Shown here in pieces: positions 55,446-64,000 of a stretch of 64,000 nt of DNA (positions are counted from its first letter, which is position 1; each line of letters starts with the position of its first letter). The position numbers and the translations under genes were made by a program. This DNA is from Gemmatimonadaceae bacterium. GTDB taxonomy: Bacteria > Gemmatimonadota > Gemmatimonadetes > Gemmatimonadales > Gemmatimonadaceae. Location: positions 26,887-90,886 of the forward strand of contig JBBJNV010000017.1 of NCBI GenBank assembly GCA_037721215.1, read 5' to 3'. Below the pieces are notes generated by a model. It saw only the letters and a program-made list of their open reading frames with translations, was not told the origin of the DNA and searched no databases.

Positions 55446-56738
55446 ATGAAGACGGTCCTGATTGTCTGTCCGCGCTTTCCTCCGGCAAGCGCCGCCGATC
55501 ACCAGCGAGTTCGAATGATGTTGCCGACTCTCGAGGCGTGTGGATGGAAGGCAGTTGTGCTGGCGGTCGAGGCGGAATTCGTCGAAGCTCCGCTCGAGCC
55601 GGATTTGTTGCTTACAATCCCTGACAGCATTGAAATCATTCGGTGCCCAGCGATACCTCAGCGGCTTACGCGGCGTTTCAGATTCGGCAGCCTCACCCTG
55701 CGCTCTCTGAGTTCGCTTCGCACCGCGGGAGACCGCCTTCTCGGCTCACGACAGTTCGATCTCGTCTTCTTTTCGACCACGGAGTTCGGGATCATCCCAC
55801 TGGGGCGGCGGTGGAAACGGCGCTTCGGCATTCCCTTTGTGGTCGACCTGCAGGACCCCTGGGTGAATTCGCACTATTCCGAGACCGGTAGGACGCCACC
55901 CGGAGGGCGGTTCAAGCACTGGCTGACGCAATCCGTGGCCGAAAGCCAGGAGCGAAATACTCTGGTAGCGGCGGCGCACATCATTTCTGTTTCGCCGCAA
56001 TACCCGAAGGACCTCAGCAAGCGTCATCCGGGCCTTTCACCACATTCGTTTTCCGTAATCCCATTCGGTGGTTCGAGCAGGGATTATGAAGTGATGGAAG
56101 AAACGGAACAGCGACAGTCTATAATTCCCCGGGGTGACGACAGGCGCCATTGGCTTTATGCCGGCACTGCCCCGCCCGGAATCCGGCGCACAGTGCTTGG
56201 GCTACTCGCGGCGTTGAAACAAGCGGAACGCTCCGGTGTTGTTGGCGAGAATGAGATCTGCCTGCACTTTGTCGGAACAGACTACGCGGCGGCAGCACTG
56301 GCCCGCCCGAAAATCCTGGCGCTTGCGCGCGAGGCGGGCATGGAGTCGGCGGTGCGCGAGCATCCATCCCGCATTCCCTATCTGCAGACACTTCGTTGTC
56401 TGAAAGACGCGGATGCTGTTCTGATCCTCGGCTGGGATGATGCCGGCTATACTGCCTCCAAACTTTACCCATATATCCTGGCCGAAAGGCCGCTCCTCTG
56501 CGTGATTCACGAGGAAAGCTCGGCCAACGACGTGATGCGGCGAACCGGCGCCGGGGTAACAGTTTCATTCAATGGACGTTCGACCGAAGAGGACATCGCC
56601 GCTGACATCTTTGAGCGATGGTTTGTCACGCGTGCATTTGAAACTACAAGGCAGGTTTCGTCGATCGCGTTTCGTCCATACACTGCGGAGTCGATGACCG
56701 AGCGTGTGGCTGAAGTCTTCGACCGCGTCGTCGCCTGA
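55446..56738 (+). CDS. Glycosyltransferase (GT4-like)
   Basis: This protein of about 430 residues begins 'MKTVLIVCPRFPPASAADHQRVR', a common start of GT4 enzymes. 'VVDLQDPWVNSHYSE' follows, and the donor lobe has 'KDADAVLILGWDDAGYTASKLYPYILAERPLLCVIHEES'. An in-frame ATG at 55371 would add 25 basic residues; it is weaker by pattern. The stop is one base before the ATG of the next gene. The acceptor is not known. Confidence 0.85.
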   Translation: MKTVLIVCPRFPPASAADHQRVRMMLPTLEACGWKAVVLAVEAEFVEAPLEPDLLLTIPDSIEIIRCPAIPQRLTRRFRFGSLTLRSLSSLRTAGDRLLGSRQFDLVFFSTTEFGIIPLGRRWKRRFGIPFVVDLQDPWVNSHYSETGRTPPGGRFKHWLTQSVAESQERNTLVAAAHIISVSPQYPKDLSKRHPGLSPHSFSVIPFGGSSRDYEVMEETEQRQSIIPRGDDRRHWLYAGTAPPGIRRTVLGLLAALKQAERSGVVGENEICLHFVGTDYAAAALARPKILALAREAGMESAVREHPSRIPYLQTLRCLKDADAVLILGWDDAGYTASKLYPYILAERPLLCVIHEESSANDVMRRTGAGVTVSFNGRSTEEDIAADIFERWFVTRAFETTRQVSSIAFRPYTAESMTERVAEVFDRVVA

Positions 56739-56739
56739 G

Positions 56740-58017
56740 ATGATCGCCGCGGGAAACCAGGAGCACACGCCCCGACGGGCGACAACGGAAGCAAAGCCGC
56801 GGGCGGGAACCCTCCGACTGGCGATCGTGACGAGTCATCCAATTCAGTACAACGCGCCGGCCTTCCGTGCACTCGCTGCTGTCTCGGGGCTCGACGTCCG
56901 GGTGTTCTATGAATGGGAAGGGCCCCGAGACACTGTCGATCCCGAATTCGGACGCACGATCAGCTGGGACGTACCGCTTTTCGACGGTTACGACTACGTC
57001 TTCGTACCCAATGTTTCGCGCGATCCCGGTTCACACTCTTTCAGCGGAATAGACAATCCCGACCTCGTAGGCCAGCTCAGCGCGTGGCGGCCAGATGTGC
57101 TTCTGGTTTACGGATGGTCGTTCCGGTCTCATCTACGGGTCCTTAGAACCTTTCGGGGCAAGCTTCCGATCTTGTTTCGCGGTGATTCCACACTTGTCGA
57201 TGAGTCGGGCTTTCCGCGGACACTCGCGCGCCGTGCCCTCCTGAAATGGATTTACAGGCATGTCGATATTGCTCTGTACACCGGCACGCGGAACAGGGAG
57301 TACTTCCGCGCACACGGACTCAGGGACGACCAGCTGACCTGGGCGCCGCACGCGGTGGACAATGACTACTTCTCGGCGAGGGCGGATGAGCGGGACGCGC
57401 GGGCGGGCGCCTGGCGCAGCGAGCTTGGCATCCCGCCCGGCGATACGGTTTTCCTCTTTGCCGCCAAACTGGTTCCAAGGAAGGATCCTGCGACTCTCCT
57501 GGCGGCATTTCTTGCGCTGCGCCGCACTGCGCCGGATTGTGGAGCGCACCTCATCTTCGCCGGCGAAGGCGAGCTGCTGGGCTCACTGCGAGGCGCCTCG
57601 CAAGGACGGTCGGACGTTCATTTCATCGGCTTTCGCAATCAGAGCGAAATGCCCGTCGTGTATAGGCTGGGCGACGTCAACGTGCTTCCGTCCCGCGTTG
57701 GCGAGACGTGGGGGCTGTCGATAAACGAAGCGATGGCGTGCGGACGCGCGGGCATTGTGAGCGACAGGGTGGGCTGCGGCATCGACCTGATCCGCCCGAA
57801 TCAGACCGGCTTGATTTTCAGGAACCGGGATCGGGATGACCTGGAAAAAATGCTGGAACGGTTGGGCAGCCAGCGAGAGCATGTCGTCTCAATGGGCCGG
57901 CGGGCGAAGTTGCTCATCGAAGACTGGTCCATCCCCGCTTATACGTCGGTGGTAAGCGCCGTCGCCAGAGCTGCGGGCGAAGCTCACGCAACGCGTGCTC
58001 GCTCCGTGACGAAGTGA
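56740..58017 (+). CDS. Glycosyltransferase family 4 protein
   Basis: This protein of about 425 residues has 'LRLAIVTSHPIQYNAPAFRALAA' in the N-terminal lobe and 'FLFAAKLVPRKDPATLLAAF', 'FIGFRNQSEMPVVYRLGDVNVLPS' and 'SINEAMACGRAGIVSDRVG' in the donor lobe. The EX7E motif is clear. The N-terminal 25 residues are basic and unordered. The ATG at 56740 starts one base after the previous stop. It is part of the plus-strand glycan operon. Confidence 0.9.
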   Translation: MIAAGNQEHTPRRATTEAKPRAGTLRLAIVTSHPIQYNAPAFRALAAVSGLDVRVFYEWEGPRDTVDPEFGRTISWDVPLFDGYDYVFVPNVSRDPGSHSFSGIDNPDLVGQLSAWRPDVLLVYGWSFRSHLRVLRTFRGKLPILFRGDSTLVDESGFPRTLARRALLKWIYRHVDIALYTGTRNREYFRAHGLRDDQLTWAPHAVDNDYFSARADERDARAGAWRSELGIPPGDTVFLFAAKLVPRKDPATLLAAFLALRRTAPDCGAHLIFAGEGELLGSLRGASQGRSDVHFIGFRNQSEMPVVYRLGDVNVLPSRVGETWGLSINEAMACGRAGIVSDRVGCGIDLIRPNQTGLIFRNRDRDDLEKMLERLGSQREHVVSMGRRAKLLIEDWSIPAYTSVVSAVARAAGEAHATRARSVTK

Positions 58018-58151
58018 CGGCTGGCCGGGTCGTCGTTATTGCCGGGTTGATTGGCCAGTTCGCCACCACTTGTTAACTTGGAGTCTGGACCGGTTACCAC
58101 TGTACGATCGCCCAACGCGGGGCAACACGTCAAACCGCCGCTTTCTGCCCG

Positions 58152-59618
58152 ATGAAATACATCCTGCTTTACCTGCCATTCGCTCTGGGCTACCTGCTTC
58201 AGGACACACCGACCGCGTCTTACGCCGTCTCGTGGTTCGGCTCGTTCTTTATCCTCTGGATGACCTTGAGTGGCCGAGTAAAACCATTACCTGAAGGCCG
58301 CTCGCTCTCGCTGCAGTTCTTTCGGCCAATCGTGTTTGCGCAGATTGTTTTCGCCAGCTACACCGTGCTCAGCTCCATCTTTTATTTCCGGGCGCTGTTG
58401 AGCGGCAACCTGCGGGCAAACTCTATGGGCTGGACCGCAACCTTGCCGCTCGCGGCTGAGGCGCAGAGTTACTACGTACTGGCACATGCGGCGGTGGTGA
58501 CGGGGATGCTGATTGCAATGAACTACAGCGACTCCGGGCAGTACCGTTCCGTGGCACGGGTCGGAGCGAACCGGCTCCTGCTCATTTTTGCGACGGCCTT
58601 CTTCATCGTTTCACAGGTCACAGGGCTGATCGGGCCGCTCAGGGAACTCACGCTGAGACTGGCACAAATTGCGATCGTTGCCTCCGTCTTCAGCTTTGCG
58701 CTCTCCCTTATACATCGCCAGGGAACGCTGGTGTGGGTGAATGCAGGCGTGTTTGGAGCGAACCTCCTTGCCGCCTTGCTGAGCGGATGGAAGGAAGAGG
58801 TAGTCGTACTCATGCTCCTGTTTCTCGTTGCGCTATTCCCATACTACCGGCGCGCGACCTTGATTGCCGGAGCAGTTGCATTCAGTGTTTTCGTGGCGGT
58901 CATGCCGGCCTACAGCAACGCTTATAGGACCCTCGCATGGTATGGGAACGCGTCTGGGGAGGACGCAATAAAGCTCGCGTATCACCAGGTAATGACGGGG
59001 GCGGTGGACGTGGGCGAAGCCACTGAGTCATTCGCAATCCTTCGCGTCTCCGAAATCGGACTGTTCGTCGGGTATCTCCTTAAAATTCCTGATGAGCGGC
59101 CTTTCTATGGATTGAAGCTCGCGGAGCAGGCGGTGACCAGTCTTATCCCCCGGATCATCTGGCAGGGCAAGCCCAACACGGAGAAACTCGTGATGGAGCG
59201 CGTCTACGACAATGAGATCTATTCGCGGGACAGCCGGATCTCCGCGAAGCCGCAGTATGTTGTCGATGCATATCTGAGTGCAGGAGTCGCTGGCATTCTG
59301 ATAGCGGGAGTTATCTATGGAGCGCTCGCGTCTCTGATATCGAGAATCGCGGAGAGATGGTTCGGTGGTTACACGATGGGGAGCGGGCTTGTATTCGCAT
59401 CTCTTTTCCAGGTCTTCTGGCGTGGAAACTCGTTCGAGTTTTTCTTCGGTACCATCTTCTGGAGTTTCCTTGTGATGTTCGCGCTGTTTCAGGCTGGCCG
59501 GCGCTTCGGAATTCTCGTGCGAGTACCGGACGCCGTCCGGCGGTCACCAACCTATGGAGCTTTGGTTCCGACGCGCCGGTTGCTGCCGGGTGCGAAGCGG
59601 TATGATCCGGCTACCTGA
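58152..59618 (+). CDS. Wzy-like O-antigen/capsule polymerase family membrane protein
   Basis: This 488-residue integral membrane protein has about twelve hydrophobic segments and one larger extracellular loop in the second half (about residues 255-355, with 'RDSRISAKPQYVVDAYLSAG'). The layout is that of Wzy polymerases or related oligosaccharide polymerases, which join repeat units in the periplasm. Family membership is inferred from topology and neighbours, since Wzy sequences are poorly conserved. A 134-base gap precedes it; no gene or convincing promoter was seen there. Confidence 0.7.
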   Translation: MKYILLYLPFALGYLLQDTPTASYAVSWFGSFFILWMTLSGRVKPLPEGRSLSLQFFRPIVFAQIVFASYTVLSSIFYFRALLSGNLRANSMGWTATLPLAAEAQSYYVLAHAAVVTGMLIAMNYSDSGQYRSVARVGANRLLLIFATAFFIVSQVTGLIGPLRELTLRLAQIAIVASVFSFALSLIHRQGTLVWVNAGVFGANLLAALLSGWKEEVVVLMLLFLVALFPYYRRATLIAGAVAFSVFVAVMPAYSNAYRTLAWYGNASGEDAIKLAYHQVMTGAVDVGEATESFAILRVSEIGLFVGYLLKIPDERPFYGLKLAEQAVTSLIPRIIWQGKPNTEKLVMERVYDNEIYSRDSRISAKPQYVVDAYLSAGVAGILIAGVIYGALASLISRIAERWFGGYTMGSGLVFASLFQVFWRGNSFEFFFGTIFWSFLVMFALFQAGRRFGILVRVPDAVRRSPTYGALVPTRRLLPGAKRYDPAT

Positions 59619-59648
59619 ATCAGGCGGGCTAACCCGAACCCCCGCGTC

Positions 59649-60752
59649 TTGAAGATCCATGTATGGTCGCCGGCATTCGAAAACTTCGGCGGTGGGATCG
59701 CGGCGTTTGCGCGGGAGCTTTCGTTTGCCCTGAGTGATCTCGGACATGATCTGCGACTTCACGGAAAGCTCGACACAACCGGAACGCTGAAACAGCTCGA
59801 GCTCAGGGGAACCAGGCATGTCCCGTCGCCAATCCGAACGCTGGGCTTTGCAGCCACGACCTTTGGCTCCTGTCTTCATGACCGGCCTGATCACATCATC
59901 AGCACCCACGTAAACTTTCTGGCAGTTGCACACGCAGCCGCGCGACTCACCGGAACGCCATTCTCGGCCGTTGCCCACGGTATTGACGTGCACGATGATC
60001 TGTCCATGCTTAGGCGCGCCGCTCTAAGGGCGGCACATAGGATATATGCGGTCAGCAGTTGGACGCGGAATCGTGTACTGGCCCTTTCGGGAGTCGACAC
60101 GAAACGTGTCTTCCTGCTGCCGAACACTTTTGACGAACTGCGGTTCAAACCTGGCTCGATACCGGGGCAACTGGCTGAACGATACGGCATTCAGCCGGGA
60201 GAGCTTGTCGTGCTCACAGTAGCAAGGCTCGATGCAGGTGAGGCGTACAAGGGTTACGACCGCGTCATACGTGCCATGCCGGCGATTGCAGCTGCCTGTG
60301 GGGCGGTTCGGTTTATCCTGGTCGGTGACGGCCCTGACAGGGCACGTGTGGAGTTGCTCGCTCGCGAGGTTGGCGTATGGGATCGCGTGACTTTCTGCGG
60401 GTTCGTCAGTGACGAGGAGCTCCCCGGACATTACAGGCTGGCCGATGTATTCGCGATGCCGAGCACGGGCGAAGGATTCGGAATAGTGTATCTCGAATCC
60501 ATGGCGTGTGGAACGCCGGTGCTGGCCGGCAACGTTGACGGGTCGGTGGACGCGCTCGATCACGGACGACTTGGTCGCCTTGTAGACCCGACGGACATCG
60601 ATCAGATAGCCGCAGGAATCGTTTCTCTCCTTCGCCGACAGGGACCCTCGGCTTGGTTCGAGCCAGAATTCCTGCATCGAATGGTCAAGGATCAGTTCGG
60701 GCGCGATGCCTTCCGCGAACGAGTACGCACGGCCGTTTCGCTGCCGGCTTAA
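59649..60752 (+). CDS. Glycosyltransferase family 4 protein
   Basis: The 367-residue protein has the standard GT4 pattern: 'WSPAFENFGGGIAAFARELSFAL' (N-lobe), 'VAHGIDVHDDL', 'VLTVARLDAGEAYKGYDRVIRAM', 'ILVGDGPDRARVELLAREVGV' and 'PSTGEGFGIVYLESMACGTPVLAGNVDG' (EX7E). It starts with TTG 30 bases after the polymerase, and asnB follows after 6 bases. It is a likely sugar transferase of the repeat unit. Confidence 0.93.
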   Translation: MKIHVWSPAFENFGGGIAAFARELSFALSDLGHDLRLHGKLDTTGTLKQLELRGTRHVPSPIRTLGFAATTFGSCLHDRPDHIISTHVNFLAVAHAAARLTGTPFSAVAHGIDVHDDLSMLRRAALRAAHRIYAVSSWTRNRVLALSGVDTKRVFLLPNTFDELRFKPGSIPGQLAERYGIQPGELVVLTVARLDAGEAYKGYDRVIRAMPAIAAACGAVRFILVGDGPDRARVELLAREVGVWDRVTFCGFVSDEELPGHYRLADVFAMPSTGEGFGIVYLESMACGTPVLAGNVDGSVDALDHGRLGRLVDPTDIDQIAAGIVSLLRRQGPSAWFEPEFLHRMVKDQFGRDAFRERVRTAVSLPA

Positions 60753-60758
60753 GACATC

Positions 60759-62522
60759 ATGTGCGGAATTGCGGGATGGTTCGGCAGAGAATTCAACTGC
60801 GATCCTGAAACGCTCCTCGACAGTATTCGTCATCGCGGGCCGGACGGCGAGGGCATGTGGCTTCAGCCGGATCGGGCTGCCGCACTCTTCCACACCAGAC
60901 TTGCCATTCTCGATCTCTCGGACGCCGGATATCAGCCCATGGTCTGTCGTGGGGCGGTCCACAATGACGGCGAATCGTGGGTAGTATATAATGGCGAGAT
61001 TTTCAATTTCCACGAGTTGCGGAAAGAGCTGGAAGAAAGTGGCGAGAATTTCAGCGGTGGTTCCGATACAGAGGTGCTGCTTCGTCTGCTCGCTTGTCAC
61101 GGAGAACGAATTCTTCCCAGGCTGGCGGGGATGTTTGCATTTGCCTGGTATGATGCACGGTCGCGCCGCGCGCTTCTGGCAAGAGATGCGTTTGGCATCA
61201 AGCCGCTCTATTACACGCAACACAACGGAAGCCTCGCATTCGCATCAGAGGTACGAGCATTGCGGCCCCTGCTTCCGGACGCTGCGACAAGCCCCGACGC
61301 TATGCGAGACCTCCTGCTCTGGGGGACCATTCCTGAGCCGGCTACTGCCGTTGAGGGAGTAGTTCAACTACCGGCTGGCTGCGCTCTCGAATGGAGTGAC
61401 GGGAACGTCGCGGTACGCCGCTGGCATAACGTGCGGTTCGAAACAACATCTAGTGTCGCAGACGCGGTATCGCTTACCCGGTCCGCTTTGCGCGAGTCGG
61501 TGCAGCGCCACCTGGTGAGTGATGTACCGGTGGGGCTCTTTCTCAGCGGTGGAATTGACTCAACAGCTGTGCTTGCATTGACGCGCGACGTTCTGGGCGC
61601 GCAGGCAGACATCAGAACATTCTCGATTGGCTTTGACGACCCTGCTTATGACGAGTCTGCCATTGCCCGCCGGAGCGCGGATTATTTCGGATCGAAGCAC
61701 ATCGAATGGCGGATGACAGCGAACGAGGGCCGGGCTGAAGTTGACGGATATATGCGGGCCATGGATCAGCCTACTATCGACGGATTCAACACTTGGTGTG
61801 TATCCAGGCTGGCCAGACGCGAGGGAGTGAAAGTCGTGCTCTCGGGCCTCGGCGGGGACGAGATGTTCGCAGGCTATGGATCGTTCCGTCAGGTGCCTCG
61901 GTTCCTGCGCGCCCACGCGGCCCTTGGTCGCTCGCGAAGTGTTGTTGCGGCCGCCCTCGCCCGCGCACCAGCGGGATCACGCTGGCGACGGCTTGAAGCT
62001 TTTTTCCGGGGGCCCGGAACCCCGCTGGCGGCGTTCCACGCCCAACGAGGCATTTTCACTGAAGCGGAGTCAAGGGAGCTGACCCGCTCCCTCACTGGGA
62101 AATTTCCCGGGCTGGTTGATTGGAACGTGGGTGAACTGCCCGCGAACCCACACGACGCGGTGAGCTTCCTTGAACTGACGCGCTACATGCGCAATCAGCT
62201 GCTTCGCGATAGCGATGTGTTCAGCATGGCACATGGCCTCGAGCTCCGCGTGCCGTTCGTAGATGTACGCCTCTTCGCCGCGTTGTCCGGCATTCCCGCC
62301 AGCACCAGGCTCCGGACTGGGAAGCAACTCCTTCTTGACGCAGTTCCCGAAGTGCCTGACTGGGTTCGTAATCAGCCGAAAAAAGGTTTTCGGTTTCCTT
62401 TTCAGGATTGGGTAAAGGATGGACTAGGCGGCACCTTGTCGGCTGCCGAGGCGCGGACAACGGTGCCATTGGTGACCTGGTACCGCCAATGGGCGCTTGC
62501 AGTTGCGATTCTGAAGGCCTGA
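60759..62522 (+). CDS. asnB: Asparagine synthase (glutamine-hydrolysing) family protein
   Basis: The 587-residue protein begins 'MCGIAGWFG', so Cys2 is the glutaminase nucleophile after Met removal. 'HRGPDGEG' and 'NGEIFNFHELR' complete the class II glutaminase domain, and the PP-loop 'SGGIDS' at 263-268 marks the synthetase domain. It can make asparagine. In polysaccharide clusters such proteins often amidate uronic acids, a role that fits the diacetamido-uronate genes here but is inferred. It sits between two GT4 genes. Confidence 0.93.
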   Translation: MCGIAGWFGREFNCDPETLLDSIRHRGPDGEGMWLQPDRAAALFHTRLAILDLSDAGYQPMVCRGAVHNDGESWVVYNGEIFNFHELRKELEESGENFSGGSDTEVLLRLLACHGERILPRLAGMFAFAWYDARSRRALLARDAFGIKPLYYTQHNGSLAFASEVRALRPLLPDAATSPDAMRDLLLWGTIPEPATAVEGVVQLPAGCALEWSDGNVAVRRWHNVRFETTSSVADAVSLTRSALRESVQRHLVSDVPVGLFLSGGIDSTAVLALTRDVLGAQADIRTFSIGFDDPAYDESAIARRSADYFGSKHIEWRMTANEGRAEVDGYMRAMDQPTIDGFNTWCVSRLARREGVKVVLSGLGGDEMFAGYGSFRQVPRFLRAHAALGRSRSVVAAALARAPAGSRWRRLEAFFRGPGTPLAAFHAQRGIFTEAESRELTRSLTGKFPGLVDWNVGELPANPHDAVSFLELTRYMRNQLLRDSDVFSMAHGLELRVPFVDVRLFAALSGIPASTRLRTGKQLLLDAVPEVPDWVRNQPKKGFRFPFQDWVKDGLGGTLSAAEARTTVPLVTWYRQWALAVAILKA

Positions 62523-62554
62523 CGCAGCAGGCCGTAGTCACGCGCTGACCATTC

Positions 62555-63685
62555 ATGAAAGTCTTTCTTGCCGCAACGAGCCTCAGGCCGGCCTACGGCG
62601 GCCCTGCCTATTCGGTTTCCCGACTTGCCGCTGCACTGGGACACGCTGGCCTCGACATAGGACTCTGGAGCAGCGACGGCTCGGCAACCGATACATCATT
62701 GCTCGACGATGCGGCGCCAGTGCGCCGACTGGGCGGAAGTGCAGCCGAGGCAATGCGCGCTTTTGGTGCTGTGGACGTCGTGCATGATAATGGCATCTGG
62801 ATGCCGCACAACCACAGGCTCACTGTACTGGCCGCCGAGTTGAAGGTCCCGCGAGTAGTGAGCACGAGAGGGATGCTCGAACCGTGGGCGATCAATCACA
62901 AGAAACTGAAGAAGCGGGTTGCGTGGCGGCTTTACCAGCGCGGCGATCTCGTCAGCGCCCAATGTCTTCACGCGACCGGCGAGCCCGAATTTCAGACAAT
63001 CGAGCAGCTTCATCTCGGTGTCCGTGCCATAGTCGTTCCGAATGGGATTGACATCCCGCCGCAGAAGGGGGGAGACCCCGCTTCGCTGAATCCTGAGCGG
63101 GCACCCGACGCGCTACGAACCGTTCTCTTTCTCGGTCGTATCTATCCGGTGAAGGGTCTGCCGATGTTGATCGAGGCGTGGTCGCGCGTGCGGCCGGCTG
63201 GATGGCGGCTGAAGATCGCCGGCCCGGACGAGAGCGGCCACCGTGCGGTAGTGGAGCGCGCTGTCTCCGTCGCGGGACTGGACGATCAAGTGATGTTCCT
63301 TGGACCGCTCGCAGAAGAAGCAAAGCGAGCGGCGCTCCTCGACGCGGAACTGTTTGTGCTCCCCACGCACTCGGAGAGTTTCGGAGTTGTCGTTGCTGAA
63401 GCGTTGGCGCACTCACTGCCTGTATTGACTACCACGGCAGCCCCCTGGTCGATGCTGGTTGATCACGGCTGCGGATGGTGGGTGGAGCCTACAGTCGACG
63501 GCATCACTGAGGGACTACGCCAGTCCACAGCTATGAGTACCGGGGAGTTGGCAGGAATGGGGGAGAAAGGCCGGGAGGTGGCGTTGCAGAGATTTCGCTG
63601 GGAGGAGGTCGCTCGGCAGTTTACCAGCGCCTATCAACTTCTCCTTGGCAGCCGTGACGGGGGTTATCGACCCTCGTTTCGTTGA
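62555..63685 (+). CDS. Glycosyltransferase family 4 protein
   Basis: The 376-residue protein has 'SLRPAYGGPAYSVSRLAAALGHAG' (N-lobe, with the GG loop), 'VVPNGIDIPP', 'VLFLGRIYPVKGLPMLIEAWSRVRPAG' and 'PTHSESFGVVVAEALAHSLPVLTTTAAPW' (EX7E). It is a sugar transferase of the same locus. It overlaps, tail to tail, the minus-strand gene at the right edge by about 22 bases. Confidence 0.93.
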   Translation: MKVFLAATSLRPAYGGPAYSVSRLAAALGHAGLDIGLWSSDGSATDTSLLDDAAPVRRLGGSAAEAMRAFGAVDVVHDNGIWMPHNHRLTVLAAELKVPRVVSTRGMLEPWAINHKKLKKRVAWRLYQRGDLVSAQCLHATGEPEFQTIEQLHLGVRAIVVPNGIDIPPQKGGDPASLNPERAPDALRTVLFLGRIYPVKGLPMLIEAWSRVRPAGWRLKIAGPDESGHRAVVERAVSVAGLDDQVMFLGPLAEEAKRAALLDAELFVLPTHSESFGVVVAEALAHSLPVLTTTAAPWSMLVDHGCGWWVEPTVDGITEGLRQSTAMSTGELAGMGEKGREVALQRFRWEEVARQFTSAYQLLLGSRDGGYRPSFR

Positions 63686-64000
63686 GCACTTGTTCCGTAA
63701 CGGCGAAGCAGGCGGGTAACATGGCCATTGTATTCAGGATTGTCGTCTTCGAACCCGGGGGTGGCCATCCCTCCCGTGTTTCGGTAAACCTTCGGCAAAT
63801 TCCGGCTCGAAAGCGAAATGCGCGTTGTGTAGGCAGGCGCCCCGAATCCTGTACTGCAGAACCATGCCAGATATGCTATTGATATAACGCGAAAGCGGCG
63901 AAGCAACATGCCCTCGCGAGCGGTCGCGGTGCCGTACGCGATGAGCAGTGGCAGAACGTGCATCCAGAGGCGGTTTGTGTAGTGAGGCCACAGCAAGAGC
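63664..64000 (-). CDS. C-terminal part of a probable membrane protein (5' end outside window)
   Basis: On the minus strand the frame is open from the right edge to a TAA at 63664. Its codon use is balanced, like the neighbours. It has a hydrophobic segment with 'LLIAYGTATARE', another with 'ISIAYLAWFCSTG', and a soluble tail with 'TRISLSSRNLPKVYRNTGG'. This could be the last part of a sugar transferase or polymerase with membrane helices. I cannot name the family. A second, shorter minus-strand frame overlaps it and looks like a shadow. Confidence 0.4.
   Translation of the reverse strand, partial: LLLWPHYTNRLWMHVLPLLIAYGTATAREGMLLRRFRVISIAYLAWFCSTGFGAPAYTTRISLSSRNLPKVYRNTGGMATPGFEDDNPEYNGHVTRLLRRYGTSAQRNEGR

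Noticed and set aside
60024..61223. Long minus-strand frame of 399 codons across the GT4 and asnB genes
   Set aside because: It lies antisense to two clear genes on the plus strand, has no recognisable motif, and crosses the boundary between them.

Overview
The window is GC-rich bacterial chromosome, almost fully coding, with many GTG and TTG starts and many 1-17 base overlaps between neighbouring genes. An LptD-like outer-membrane barrel, a Wza/Wzc export pair, TatA and an O-antigen-type locus point to a Gram-negative (diderm) cell. The gene set (DUF1835 protein joined to a hut operon, TPR proteins, a DUF4321-like protein next to tatA, accB-pilT-accC-comB-ftsK) recalls Gemmatimonadota; this is an inference from gene content, not a demonstrated placement.

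Layout. Positions 1-7790 hold the 3' end of an LptD-like gene, a DUF1835 gene, then hutH, hutU, a radical SAM gene and hutI in a tightly coupled histidine-degradation operon. Positions 7841-11168 hold a TPR protein, a polyprenyl diphosphate synthase, a small membrane protein and tatA, closed by a strong hairpin terminator. Facing these is a PpiD/SurA-like foldase (minus strand). From 13.2 to 23.0 kb lie a second TPR protein, aroQ, an M24 peptidase, accB, pilT (frameshifted), accC, comB and ftsK. From 23.3 to 35.8 kb lie housekeeping genes: yraN, recA, recX, alaS, an unknown gene, an asparaginase, cca, another unknown gene, a ZIP metal transporter, rarA, a LEA-type lipoprotein and hflX.

From 35.9 kb to the right edge the window is a surface-polysaccharide locus. 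A WecA/MraY-type initiating transferase faces a minus-strand operon of a carbamoyltransferase, a Wza-like exporter and a Wzc-like BY-kinase. A plus-strand cluster follows: methyltransferases, many GT4-type glycosyltransferases, a WbpG-like amidotransferase, a Gfo/Idh dehydrogenase, an acetyltransferase and an aminotransferase (together resembling the Wbp/Wlb route to UDP-2,3-diacetamido uronic acids), a Wzy-like polymerase and an AsnB-type amidotransferase. Inside it is a scar of about 1.2 kb with a wrecked ABC transporter and a glycosyltransferase remnant, plus a HisF remnant behind the amidotransferase. The last 340 bases carry the 3' end of a probable membrane protein on the minus strand.

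The most noteworthy points are the radical SAM enzyme between hutU and hutI, the incomplete WbpG/HisH/HisF amidotransferase system, the decayed ABC transporter in a locus that otherwise shows no flippase, and several genes with broken frames or missing starts (the first TPR gene, aroQ, pilT, hflX). The last group may reflect sequence errors. I saw no tRNA, rRNA, CRISPR array or insertion sequence.
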